From: Aedoeadaptatus urinae
Lineage (GTDB): Bacteria; Bacillota; Clostridia; Tissierellales; Peptoniphilaceae
Direction of reading: 5' to 3'
Assembly (NCBI RefSeq): GCF_900155585.1
Contig: NZ_LT707418.1
Coordinates: 1-64,000 of the forward strand
DNA: 64,000 nucleotides
In this document: in pieces, positions 15,544-28,186 of the stretch
How the letters are laid out: every line of letters starts with the position of its first letter
Numbering within the stretch: the first letter of the stretch is position 1
Position numbers and translations under genes: made by a program
Notes under the pieces: model-generated
What the model was told of the DNA's origin: nothing
Database searches by the model: none
Seen by the model: only the letters and a program-made list of their open reading frames with translations

Positions 15544-16505
15544 TCTATGCCTCCCATTTTCTTCGCCAGCTCCTTGGCGTGGTAAGTAATAATCAGCTTG
15601 GCGCCGGCGCGCTTCATGGCGATCATGTTTTCGTAAATAATGTCTTCCTTCAAGACGCCGTCGCGAATGGCGTTTTTGATCATGGCGTATTCGCCGCTTA
15701 CATTGTAGGTGACGAAGTTCGTGTTAAAGGCATCCGATGCCCGTGCCAGTACATCTAAATAGGCGAGGCCGGGCTTTACGATAATGAAATCCGCGTCCTC
15801 ATCTAAATCCTGGGCGATTTCACGAAGGGCCTCGTCGCCGTTGTGGAAATCCATTTGATAAGATTTTCTATCGCCAAAGGCGGGGCAGCTGTCGGCGGCG
15901 TCGCGGAAGGGTCCGTAATAACTCGAGGCGAATTTCGCGGCGTAAGACATAATGGGCAGATCCTTAAAGCTGTTTGCGTCCAAGACCTCGCGAATCTTCG
16001 CCACGCGAAAATCCATCATATCCGAGGGTGCAATCACATCGCTTCCCGCTTTGGCGTGGGAGAGGGCGATCTTCGCCATGTACTCGATGGTGGCGTCGTT
16101 GTCCACCATGCCCTTATCATCTAAAATGCCGCAGTGGCCGTGGTCCGTGTATTCGCACATACAGACGTCGGTGATGACGACGAGTTTATCGGTTAAAGAT
16201 TTAATCTTACGGCAGGCTTCCTGCACGATGCCGTTTTCGTCGTAAGCGCCGCTGCCTACGTGGTCCTTGTGATTGACGACGCCGAATAAAATGACGGCGG
16301 GGATGTGAAGGGCGACGAGCTCATTGATTTCCTCTTCCAGGCGATCCACGGAGAAGTGGTAAATGCCGGGCATGGAGGGGATCTCCCGCTTAATGTTTCC
16401 GCCCTCCACGACGAAGAGGGGGTAGATGAAATCGGAAACGGAGAGGGTGGTCTCCTCGGTCATTTTTCTAAGCAATTTATTGTTTCGAATTCTGCGCATG
16501 CGCAT
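15540..16505 (-). CDS. hemB: Delta-aminolevulinic acid dehydratase (porphobilinogen synthase)
   Basis: The 321-residue enzyme condenses two 5-aminolevulinate molecules to porphobilinogen. The Zn-binding cysteines are in VCMCEYTDHGHCGIL (about residues 119-133). The two active-site lysines are in SYAAKFASSYYGPFRDA (about 196) and FIIVKPGLAYLD (about 247), and YNVSGEYAMIK is conserved. The start at 16505 has AAAGGAG upstream on the minus strand. It overlaps the cobA-hemD gene by 29 bp, so the two are coupled. Confidence 0.96.
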   Translation of the reverse strand: MRMRRIRNNKLLRKMTEETTLSVSDFIYPLFVVEGGNIKREIPSMPGIYHFSVDRLEEEINELVALHIPAVILFGVVNHKDHVGSGAYDENGIVQEACRKIKSLTDKLVVITDVCMCEYTDHGHCGILDDKGMVDNDATIEYMAKIALSHAKAGSDVIAPSDMMDFRVAKIREVLDANSFKDLPIMSYAAKFASSYYGPFRDAADSCPAFGDRKSYQMDFHNGDEALREIAQDLDEDADFIIVKPGLAYLDVLARASDAFNTNFVTYNVSGEYAMIKNAIRDGVLKEDIIYENMIAMKRAGAKLIITYHAKELAKKMGGIE

Positions 16506-17964
16506 GCTGTGACAGCTCCTTTAATATAGTTTCCAGGAGAGACTCGCGTGTGGCTTTTTCTCCCGAATAAATATTTTCCTCTTTTATTCCCAGTTTGACA
16601 AGGCTTTGTTTCGTCGTCTCGCCGATGGCGAAGACCACCGGTCCGAAAGCCGAGAGCCCGTAGGCTGCGTAAAAATTTTTCGCCGCTGAAGGGGAGAGAA
16701 AGACCGATGCGTCGGAAATTTCGAGCAAGGGCTTTGGACCTGAGAGGGCCACGGTATGATAGATGATGCGATCCGTGGTGCAGGCGATTTCTTTCAGCAC
16801 GTCGCCTAGATAGGGATCGCTGGCCGCGGCGTGAGGGTAGTAGATGCGATCCGTCTTCTTTACCCGTGTCCTTAAAAACTCCGCCAAATGTCGGCCGTCG
16901 TAAATATCGGGCCAGCCGTCGGCGCGCAGGCCGTAGAGGGTCAGAGCCTCGGCGGTTTTTTCTCCTACGACGTAGATAGACACGCCGGCGAGCTTTCGAA
17001 TATCGTGGGCTTTTAAAAATGCGTCGAAGAAATAGTCCACGGCATTTTTCGACGTAAAGACCAAAGTGTCGAAGGAAAAATCCAATAGATCATTTTGAAG
17101 CAGGTCTTCATTGGCGGCTACGGTATGGATCATGGGCCGAAGAAAGACCTGAGTGCCTAATGATCTCAGCGGCTCCGCCATGGCCTCGGGATGCTCGTCG
17201 GTTAAAATAATCTTTCGCCCGGTGAGGGGCAGATGGTTTAAGGGCAACAGCTCTTCGTGTAGATCCACCACGTCGCCGACGACGATGAGGCCCGGGCTCG
17301 TCAGCTCGGGCGGGAGGCCGTCGGCGGCAACTTTTTCCAGACCCGTATAAAAGGAAAAACTTTCGCCGTCGTCGGAGAGCTTTAGCACGGCCATGGGCGT
17401 GGCGGGATTTTTTCCGCCGCTGATGAGGTCTTCGGCGATGGCTGCGGCATTTTTTAGCCCCATGTAAAAGACCAGTGTCCCGGGCACTTTGCCGTAGACC
17501 GTAAAGTCGTCCTTGCCTTTGGCGCCGTGGCCCGTAATAAAGGACACGCTTTGAGCCACGTGTCTATGAGTCACGGGGATGCCCGCCATGGCGGGGACGG
17601 TGACCCCCGAGGTGATTCCCGAGATCACGCGAAAGGGAATGTTCCGTTCAGATAAATACAGCGCCTCTTCGCCGCCGCGGCCGAAGACGTAGGGATCGCC
17701 GCCCTTCAATCGAATCACCTGTTTGCCCGAGTTGTAGCCCTTTTCCAAGAGCGCGTGAATTTCATCTTGGGACAAGGTGTGATTGCTCGCCGCCTTTCCC
17801 GCGTAAATTTTCTCCGCCTTCGGGGCGAAATCTAAAATCGAAGGATCCATGAGCCGGTCGTAGACGATAAAATCGGCGCGGGACAAGGCCTTGTAGAGGG
17901 CGAGGGTGATGTTGTCGCGGCCGCCGATGCCGGCTCCGGCGAGGATGACGGGATATTTATTCAT
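16477..17964 (-). CDS. cobA-hemD: Fused uroporphyrinogen-III C-methyltransferase and uroporphyrinogen-III synthase
   Basis: This is a 495-residue fusion. Residues 1-240 are the SAM-dependent SUMT (CobA), which makes precorrin-2: RLKGGDPYVFGRGGEE, GITSGVTVPAMAGIPVTHR and the SFITGH loop are clear. Residues about 248-495 are HemD, which closes hydroxymethylbilane to uroporphyrinogen III, with FTSKNAVDYFF and FLSPSAAKNFY. The first glycine motif reads GAGIGGRDNIT rather than the usual GAGPGDPxLIT, so the SAM loop has a changed Pro and Asp. The fusion channels tetrapyrrole toward siroheme and cobalamin. It overlaps hemC by 8 bp. Confidence 0.94.
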   Translation of the reverse strand: MNKYPVILAGAGIGGRDNITLALYKALSRADFIVYDRLMDPSILDFAPKAEKIYAGKAASNHTLSQDEIHALLEKGYNSGKQVIRLKGGDPYVFGRGGEEALYLSERNIPFRVISGITSGVTVPAMAGIPVTHRHVAQSVSFITGHGAKGKDDFTVYGKVPGTLVFYMGLKNAAAIAEDLISGGKNPATPMAVLKLSDDGESFSFYTGLEKVAADGLPPELTSPGLIVVGDVVDLHEELLPLNHLPLTGRKIILTDEHPEAMAEPLRSLGTQVFLRPMIHTVAANEDLLQNDLLDFSFDTLVFTSKNAVDYFFDAFLKAHDIRKLAGVSIYVVGEKTAEALTLYGLRADGWPDIYDGRHLAEFLRTRVKKTDRIYYPHAAASDPYLGDVLKEIACTTDRIIYHTVALSGPKPLLEISDASVFLSPSAAKNFYAAYGLSAFGPVVFAIGETTKQSLVKLGIKEENIYSGEKATRESLLETILKELSQHAHAQNSKQ

Positions 17965-18838
17965 GGTCCTTCACCTTTCTCGCCAGCTCCAATACGTCTT
18001 CAGCGGCCCTTTCCGCCGTGGTGGCGACGGTGACATAGACCAAGGGATCCTCCACGGTTTCGGCGAAGCAGCCGTGGAGGATGATGTCTTTTCCGTTTTC
18101 TTCCATGTGAATACCAATAGGGGACTCACAGGAGGCGTTCAACGCCCGTTGATAGGCCCGCTCCACCTTCATGCGAAGGGCGGCATGGGAATCGGAAGCT
18201 TCGGCAAAAATTGCCAAAAGATCACGGCGATCTTCGGCAAGCTCGATTCCCAACAGGCCTTGGGAGGGCGAGGGAATAAAGCGGGTCGGATCCAAGGGGG
18301 CCGTCACCTTGTGTGCCAGGCCCGACCGGGCGAGACCGGCGTAGGCGAGAAGGGTGCCGTCGGCCAAGCCATCTTCCACCTTTTGAATACGCGTCTCTAC
18401 ATTGCCGCGAATGGGCACGATTTTAATTTCGGGATAAAAATGCTTCAGCTGAGCGATGCGTCGGTTGCTTCCCGTGGCCACCACCATATGGGCCATATCC
18501 GATTCCTTAAAATCCAGCGCCTTTCCTACGAAGACGTCTACATCGGAAGGCGCTGCCGGTGGCGGGGCGAGGGTAAAGCCTTCGAGGATCTTCGACGGCA
18601 TATCCTTTAAGGAGTGCACCGCCAAATCTACCGTCCCTTCTCGCAGCGCACGTTCCAATTCGCCGACGAAGACGCCGTTTTTGCCGATCTTGTGAATGGG
18701 CAAAGTTTTGCAGCGATCCCCTTTTGTGGAAATAGTCACCAGCTCAGCATCCAAGCCCGCCTCCTTTAATATGCCCACCACTTCCGTGGCTTGAATCTGC
18801 GCCAGTTTACTCGCTCTCGTTCCCACCCTCAGGGTCAT
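17957..18838 (-). CDS. hemC: Hydroxymethylbilane synthase (porphobilinogen deaminase)
   Basis: The roughly 293-residue enzyme joins four porphobilinogens into hydroxymethylbilane. It starts TLRVGTRASKLAQIQ as expected, has VHSLKDMPS with the active-site Asp region, RGNVETRI, and the dipyrromethane-cofactor Cys in NASCESPIG near residue 237. I chose the start at 18838 because GGGAGG lies 6 bp upstream on the minus strand. An upstream in-frame start adds 13 residues that do not match the family. It overlaps the preceding gene by 32 bp. Confidence 0.95.
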   Translation of the reverse strand: MTLRVGTRASKLAQIQATEVVGILKEAGLDAELVTISTKGDRCKTLPIHKIGKNGVFVGELERALREGTVDLAVHSLKDMPSKILEGFTLAPPPAAPSDVDVFVGKALDFKESDMAHMVVATGSNRRIAQLKHFYPEIKIVPIRGNVETRIQKVEDGLADGTLLAYAGLARSGLAHKVTAPLDPTRFIPSPSQGLLGIELAEDRRDLLAIFAEASDSHAALRMKVERAYQRALNASCESPIGIHMEENGKDIILHGCFAETVEDPLVYVTVATTAERAAEDVLELARKVKDHE

Positions 18839-19424
18839 GCTCTGCCTCCCAATGTGCCTTGCTGATTTTTTCTTCATGCCACAAATCTTCCATAATTCGA
18901 GAAATGTGTTCGCTCTTTCGTTCCAATAAAATTTTTCGAATCCTGTTCATCTCTACCAGCTTCGCCTCGTCGTATTTTTCGAGAAAAGTCTCCATATCTT
19001 CCTTTACGTGCTTCGATATGGTGGGATTTTCCGCAGAAATACTGACGACGAGAGGCCCGCGGCTTACCACCGATGCCATATGAACGTCCGACGCTTTGGG
19101 ATCCGAGGTCGAAAGAACAGGCACGGAAGATAGCTTTGCCCGCCGCACCAAGGAGGCATTTAATGCCTCGTCTTCCGTAGCGACGATTAAAAAATCGTAG
19201 GCGAAGAAGCGAAAGTCGGCATCGACGGTTTTCTCTTTTAAAAAAATTCGATCGGGATGTGCCTCCGCCATCTCAGTCAGGCTCTCGTCAAAGACGGGGG
19301 CGAGGCAGTAGAAGCTGAACGAGGAAGGGAGGAGTCCCTTAATCTTTGTCGCCGCCGCCTTCCCGCCGCCGACGACGAGCACTTTTTTATCTTGTGTGTC
19401 AATCATGAGAGGAAAATATCGCAT
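18807..19424 (-). CDS. Precorrin-2 dehydrogenase / sirohydrochlorin ferrochelatase-like protein
   Basis: The protein has about 205 residues and is equivalent to the N-terminal domain of CysG or Met8. It has the NAD-binding VLVVGGGKAAATKIKGLL (about residues 14-30), then FLIVATEDEALNASL and the GPLVVSISAENPTISKHVKED motif. It oxidises precorrin-2 to sirohydrochlorin and may insert iron to give siroheme. GGAGG 4 bp upstream supports the start at 19424. It is the first gene of the minus-strand tetrapyrrole operon. Confidence 0.88.
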   Translation of the reverse strand: MRYFPLMIDTQDKKVLVVGGGKAAATKIKGLLPSSFSFYCLAPVFDESLTEMAEAHPDRIFLKEKTVDADFRFFAYDFLIVATEDEALNASLVRRAKLSSVPVLSTSDPKASDVHMASVVSRGPLVVSISAENPTISKHVKEDMETFLEKYDEAKLVEMNRIRKILLERKSEHISRIMEDLWHEEKISKAHWEAEHDPEGGNESE

Positions 19425-19456
19425 AGGCCCTCCTATATTTCGCAATTACTTTTACC

Positions 19457-19462
19457 ATTATA
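19457..19462 (-). promoter_or_regulatory. -10 box of the tetrapyrrole operon promoter
   Basis: TATAAT on the minus strand lies about 33 bp before the first gene of the operon. No convincing -35 is seen. It faces the SLH gene promoter in a 152-bp divergent region. Confidence 0.5.
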
Positions 19463-19526
19463 CCAAAGAGATGGGATAAAACCTTAGGACTTGAAACGAA
19501 ATCGTAACAGCGACGGGCTTTCATCA

Positions 19527-19535
19527 TGTTATAAT
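19527..19535 (+). promoter_or_regulatory. Extended -10 promoter of the SLH protein gene
   Basis: TGTTATAAT (TGn plus a perfect -10) lies 42 bp before the ATG at 19577. The long leader and the AGGAGG RBS fit a strongly expressed surface protein. Confidence 0.6.
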
Positions 19536-19576
19536 AAGGGCAGGTAGGATTTTAATTTGAATTCTAGGAGGAAAAA

Positions 19577-21565
19577 ATGAAAAAAAACACAACAAAAACA
19601 CTGGCCGCCTTGGCCTTAGCAGGCGCACTGTTAACATCGCCTTTGACGGCAATGGCCGCCAGCTTCAAAGACATCGATGCCAATCACTGGGCCTATAGCC
19701 ACATTTCCAAATTAAGCGATTTACGCATTATTAAAGGTTATGACGACGGTACCTATAAGCCGACACTTTCCGTCACCTATTTGGAAATTTTAGAGTTACT
19801 AAAAGGCGTTCAAGCCCCCTCGACTACAGAAATGACCCAAGCGATTTCGACCTACGGCTACATCGCCAATTCATATAAGGTTCCGGCATGGGCAAAGCCG
19901 GCCGTATGTATCGCCCTTCAAAACAATGTCATTACGGAAGCCAATTTGAAGGCCGCTTACAAGCTCAATTACATCAAGGATGTAAGAAAAGACGCTAAAT
20001 ACCCGAGTCGTGAAGTGGCCATGGTTTATTACGCAAAAGCCCTGGGCATTCAACCGAAAACGGACATCTCCAATATTAAGGTAACCGACATCGATTCCAT
20101 CGGCAAGACATCCAAGGAGCTTATCGGCGACGTAAACGTGAAAGGCCTCTTAGCCTCCATGATCGATACGGGAATCTTCAACGAATTCGGTGTCGGAAAG
20201 GAATTTAAACCCAACGTCCCCCTGCAAAGAGATCAAATGGCAAAGATTACGGACCTGAGCTACGAATACAAGCAAGGGAAGACATTCGAAGGCGATGTTA
20301 CTGCCAGCACGGTAAATAATAATTTTGCCACCTTCAGTATCAAAGATAAAGCGGGTAACACCCTTCAATTCGTCACCAATCAAAACACGACCATTACCTT
20401 AAACGGAAAAGCGGCCAAGGCCGAAGACATCACCGTCGGCAGCAGCGTGAAAGTAAAAGCACAAGCCCAAGCCACCGTCGGTGCGCCTTACCAAGCCATC
20501 ACCGTCGAAGTCATCGGCAACGATTCCGAAGGAACGGGTCTTATCGAAGGCTTTAAAAACGACGAAATCCAAATTTCCTACTCGACGAAAAAAGACGTGG
20601 TCGTCGACAGCAGCTTCAAAGGGGACAAAACCGGAAGCTATAAAGTCGATAAGAACACGGTTCTTACCAGTTTAGGTAAGAAGGTCGACATGAGAGCTCT
20701 CAGCACGAGAGATATGATTGTCTTCAAAGCCCGCAACGGCGTGTTAAGAGAAGCCACGGTCTTCCCCTATCACGGCATCGTGAGCGGTGAATTCGTCAAT
20801 TACGAATACAATCGCTTCGGAACTTCCCGCATCGTCCTAAAATTAGAAAACAACAAGGAACAGGAATTTATCGTCAAGGAAGAAAAAACCGCTAAAGACT
20901 TGTTTGAACTTACAAATAAGCTGAGCAAGGGCTATCCCATAACTTTAACAACCAGATACAAGGAAGTAATCAGCGGTAAAGAAGCGGAAGGCAAATTGTC
21001 CGGGTTCTACCAAGGTATCGATCTTGACACCTTTGGTGCCGGCACCTTGAAGGTTAAGACGGAAAGCGGCGAAACGAAGGGCGTGCTCTTAAATAACTCC
21101 ATTACATTTAAAGCATTGGATGGAACAAAGAAGACCATTAGCCCATATGACGTTGCAAGAGAGTTAAATAACAAGGAAGCCTTCATCGAACTTGAATTAG
21201 TCGGCGGCAAAGCTAAGTCCATCACCGTAACAGCTGTCTTGACAAAGAAAGATCTCGAGGCAAAGGTGGAAGACTTTAATAAAGTCGGCTATTACTATGG
21301 TAATGGCCCCATCATTGGTTCGGCGAACGATTTGAGGGATAGATACACCGAATATGAATTTCAATTAGATAAGGCAATTAGCCATTTTGACAATCATAAA
21401 ATGGTCGGTCTCGTGGAAAATGCTCAATTCGACAAGATGGATCGTTCCAAAGGAAAGTTAAAATTGATCTACAATTTGTATGAGAACGGATCTTCCGCTA
21501 TTGTCGCAGATATTCGCGTATCTGACGGCTACTACACGATTCCTCTCTTCAGAGCATTCAAGTAA
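19577..21565 (+). CDS. S-layer homology (SLH) domain surface protein
   Basis: The 662-residue protein starts with a clear signal peptide: MKKN, a hydrophobic core and cleavage near AMAASF (about residue 28). Three SLH units follow: residues about 29-75 (FKDIDANHWAYSHISKL...GYDDGTYKP), about 100-155 (VPAWAKPAV...YPSREVAMVY) and about 190-230 (LLASMIDTGIFNEF...PLQRDQMAKI). SLH domains bind pyruvylated secondary cell-wall polymer. Residues 235-662 are beta-rich, with repeated short-strand blocks, and I do not recognise the fold. It is a candidate S-layer or outer-surface protein, transcribed divergently from the tetrapyrrole operon and ended by a strong terminator. Confidence 0.92.
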   Translation: MKKNTTKTLAALALAGALLTSPLTAMAASFKDIDANHWAYSHISKLSDLRIIKGYDDGTYKPTLSVTYLEILELLKGVQAPSTTEMTQAISTYGYIANSYKVPAWAKPAVCIALQNNVITEANLKAAYKLNYIKDVRKDAKYPSREVAMVYYAKALGIQPKTDISNIKVTDIDSIGKTSKELIGDVNVKGLLASMIDTGIFNEFGVGKEFKPNVPLQRDQMAKITDLSYEYKQGKTFEGDVTASTVNNNFATFSIKDKAGNTLQFVTNQNTTITLNGKAAKAEDITVGSSVKVKAQAQATVGAPYQAITVEVIGNDSEGTGLIEGFKNDEIQISYSTKKDVVVDSSFKGDKTGSYKVDKNTVLTSLGKKVDMRALSTRDMIVFKARNGVLREATVFPYHGIVSGEFVNYEYNRFGTSRIVLKLENNKEQEFIVKEEKTAKDLFELTNKLSKGYPITLTTRYKEVISGKEAEGKLSGFYQGIDLDTFGAGTLKVKTESGETKGVLLNNSITFKALDGTKKTISPYDVARELNNKEAFIELELVGGKAKSITVTAVLTKKDLEAKVEDFNKVGYYYGNGPIIGSANDLRDRYTEYEFQLDKAISHFDNHKMVGLVENAQFDKMDRSKGKLKLIYNLYENGSSAIVADIRVSDGYYTIPLFRAFK

Positions 21566-21585
21566 AACTCATTCAAGCATGACAA

Positions 21586-21620
21586 AAGGCCCTATGGTTT
21601 GTCCCCATAGGGTCTTTTTT
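21586..21620 (+). terminator. Rho-independent terminator of the SLH gene
   Basis: GGCCCTATGG pairs with CCATAGGGTC around a short loop, with a T6 tail. Confidence 0.9.
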
Positions 21621-21622
21621 GA

Positions 21623-21628
21623 TATAAT
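21623..21628 (+). promoter_or_regulatory. -10 box of the tcdA-pcrA-ligA-gat run
   Basis: A perfect TATAAT lies right after the terminator T-run and 33 bp before tcdA. Its -35 region would fall inside the terminator arm and is not convincing. Confidence 0.5.
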
Positions 21629-21660
21629 AAATTGTTAGTATGGGATAGGAGGTGCTTGGA

Positions 21661-22350
21661 ATGGATCCGTTTTTGCGAACCCGTTGGCTCGTCGGCACGG
21701 AGGCCGTCAATCGGCTGCAACAGATGCGCGTCGCCGTCTTCGGCGTAGGAGGCGTCGGCGGCTATTGCATCGAGGCATTGGCGCGAGCAGGTGTCGGCGC
21801 TTTGGACATCGTGGATTACGACCGGGTGGATGTGACGAACATCAATCGACAAATCATTGCCACGACGGAAACCGTGGGCGCGTTGAAGGTGGATGTGATG
21901 AAAGAACGCCTGGCATCCATCGTGCCCGAGACGGAGCTGCGTACCTATCCCATGATGTTTAACGAAGCCACTGCCGATGAAATAAACTTCGCCGATTACG
22001 ATTACGTCGTGGACGCCGTGGATCAGGTGACGGCGAAGCTGTTGATTATCGAAAAGGCGCAGGCAGCCGGGGTGCCCGTTATATCGGCCATGGGCGCCGG
22101 CAATAAATTGCATCCGGAAGCGCTGACGCTGGCCATGCTTTCAGAAACCAAGGTCTGTCCCTTGGCACGGGTTATGCGCCGAGAAGTAAGAAAGCGGGGG
22201 CTCTGCGATTTTCCCGTGGTCTATTCCACGGAGGAGCCAAAAAAAGTCGAGGGGATTGACGAGCGTTCGCCGGCGAGTATATCCTTCGTGCCGTCGACGG
22301 CGGGTTTGATCGCGGCATCGAAGGTCATCAGAGATTTAGTCCGAGAGTAG
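21661..22350 (+). CDS. tcdA: tRNA threonylcarbamoyladenosine dehydratase (TcdA/YgdL family)
   Basis: The roughly 229-residue protein has the E1-like fold. The nucleotide loop VAVFGVGGVGGYCIEALARAG is at residues about 23-43, then DYDRVDVTNINRQI with the ATP-binding Arg, and VDAVDQVTAK. TcdA uses ATP to cyclise the t6A base at position 37 of ANN-decoding tRNAs. The C-terminal PVVYSTEEPKK matches TcdA rather than MoeB or ThiF. AGGAGG (21647-21652) is 8 bp before ATG 21661, so that start is preferred to the GTG at 21652. Confidence 0.9.
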   Translation: MDPFLRTRWLVGTEAVNRLQQMRVAVFGVGGVGGYCIEALARAGVGALDIVDYDRVDVTNINRQIIATTETVGALKVDVMKERLASIVPETELRTYPMMFNEATADEINFADYDYVVDAVDQVTAKLLIIEKAQAAGVPVISAMGAGNKLHPEALTLAMLSETKVCPLARVMRREVRKRGLCDFPVVYSTEEPKKVEGIDERSPASISFVPSTAGLIAASKVIRDLVRE

Positions 22351-22360
22351 AAAGAGGGTC

Positions 22361-26746
<4,386 letters not shown>

Positions 26747-26755
26747 GGAGGTCTT

Positions 26756-28186
26756 ATGAATCTGACCCATTTAAGCGGCCTGGAAACCAGACGACTGTTT
26801 CTCGACGGTGAAATTACCTGTACGGAGCTGGTCGAAGCCTATTTAGAAAATATTAAGCGGGACGACGAGGATTTAAATGTTTTCATCACCCTCACTGAGG
26901 ATATCGCCCTGAAAAAGGCGAAGGAATTGGACGAAAAGCGCGAAAAAGGCGAGCCCTTAGGAAAGCTGGCGGGCATCGTCGTCTCCTTAAAGGACAATAT
27001 CGCCATGAAAGACGTGCGTATGACCTGTGCATCAAAAATGCTCGCCGATTTCGTTTCGCCCTACGACGCCGTAGTCACGACGAAGCTAAAGGCGGAGGAT
27101 GCCATTCTCATCGGCAAGGTTAATCTGGACGAATTTGCCATGGGCTCATCCACGAAGACCTCTTACTTCGGCACGACGAAAAATCCCGTGGACAGAACCC
27201 GGGTTGCCGGCGGCTCCTCCGGCGGCAGCGCCGCTTCCGTTGCGGCAAATTTCTGTGCCATTAGTCTGGGCACCGACACCGGCGGATCCGTACGTCAACC
27301 GGCCTCCTTCTGTGGCGTCGTGGGCATGAAGCCCTCTCACGGAAGTATTTCACGCTACGGTGTCGCCGCCATGGCCAATACCTTTGACCAAGTCGGCGTC
27401 CTGGCTCATACCGTAGACGACGTACAATACGTCCTGGAAATCCTCGAAGGCTCCGATCAACGGGACGCTACCTGTATCGGCAACGACTCCCTTTCCGCCG
27501 AAGCCGTGAAAGGCGCCAAGCCCTTAAGCGAGCTGAAGGTTGCCATCCCCGACACCTTTAAGACCTTCGACGTGGAGGATTCCGTACGGGAAGCCTTCCA
27601 ACGCACCGTGGACTTCATGAAGGAAAAGGGCGCACAAGTAGAATACGTCCACATCGCCAGCCTGGATCTGGCCATTGCCGTCTACCATATTTTGGTCAAC
27701 GGCGAAATCGCGCCGAATATGAGCCGCTTCGACGGTATTTTGTACGGCTTTATTGCCGACGATTACGACAATATCGACGATCTCTACATCAAGACCCGCA
27801 GCGAAGGTTTCGGCGATGAAGTAAAGCGCCGCATCATGATCGGCTCCTATATTATGAGCATGGATCACTCCAAGGAATACTTCGAACAATCTCTGGAAAT
27901 GCGTCACTGCATGATGGAAGAATTCAATCAGGTTTATCAAAACCACGACGTGATTCTCTGTCCCACCTCGCCGACAGTGGCTGTGCCTATCGACAGGGCG
28001 ATGTCCCCGGTTCAAATCTATATGCTGGATTTATTTACGGTCCCCGTGAACCTTATCGGCACCGGCGGCATCAGCGTGCCGGCTAAGGACAAGGACGGGC
28101 TTCCCGTGGGCATTCAAATTATTCCGAAGAAGAGCAATGACCATCAAGCCCTTGCCACGGCGAAAGAATTGGAGGGAAATATCTAA
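26756..28186 (+). CDS. gatA: Glu-tRNA(Gln) amidotransferase subunit A
   Basis: The 476-residue amidase-signature protein has the catalytic Lys in VVSLKDNIAMKD (about residue 79) and the Ser-cisSer-Lys centre in AGGSSGGSAASVAA (about 150-163) with GTDTGGSVRQPASFCG. It frees ammonia from glutamine for the GatB reaction. AAGGAGG precedes the ATG. The gatB start overlaps its stop by 1 bp. Confidence 0.96.
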   Translation: MNLTHLSGLETRRLFLDGEITCTELVEAYLENIKRDDEDLNVFITLTEDIALKKAKELDEKREKGEPLGKLAGIVVSLKDNIAMKDVRMTCASKMLADFVSPYDAVVTTKLKAEDAILIGKVNLDEFAMGSSTKTSYFGTTKNPVDRTRVAGGSSGGSAASVAANFCAISLGTDTGGSVRQPASFCGVVGMKPSHGSISRYGVAAMANTFDQVGVLAHTVDDVQYVLEILEGSDQRDATCIGNDSLSAEAVKGAKPLSELKVAIPDTFKTFDVEDSVREAFQRTVDFMKEKGAQVEYVHIASLDLAIAVYHILVNGEIAPNMSRFDGILYGFIADDYDNIDDLYIKTRSEGFGDEVKRRIMIGSYIMSMDHSKEYFEQSLEMRHCMMEEFNQVYQNHDVILCPTSPTVAVPIDRAMSPVQIYMLDLFTVPVNLIGTGGISVPAKDKDGLPVGIQIIPKKSNDHQALATAKELEGNI

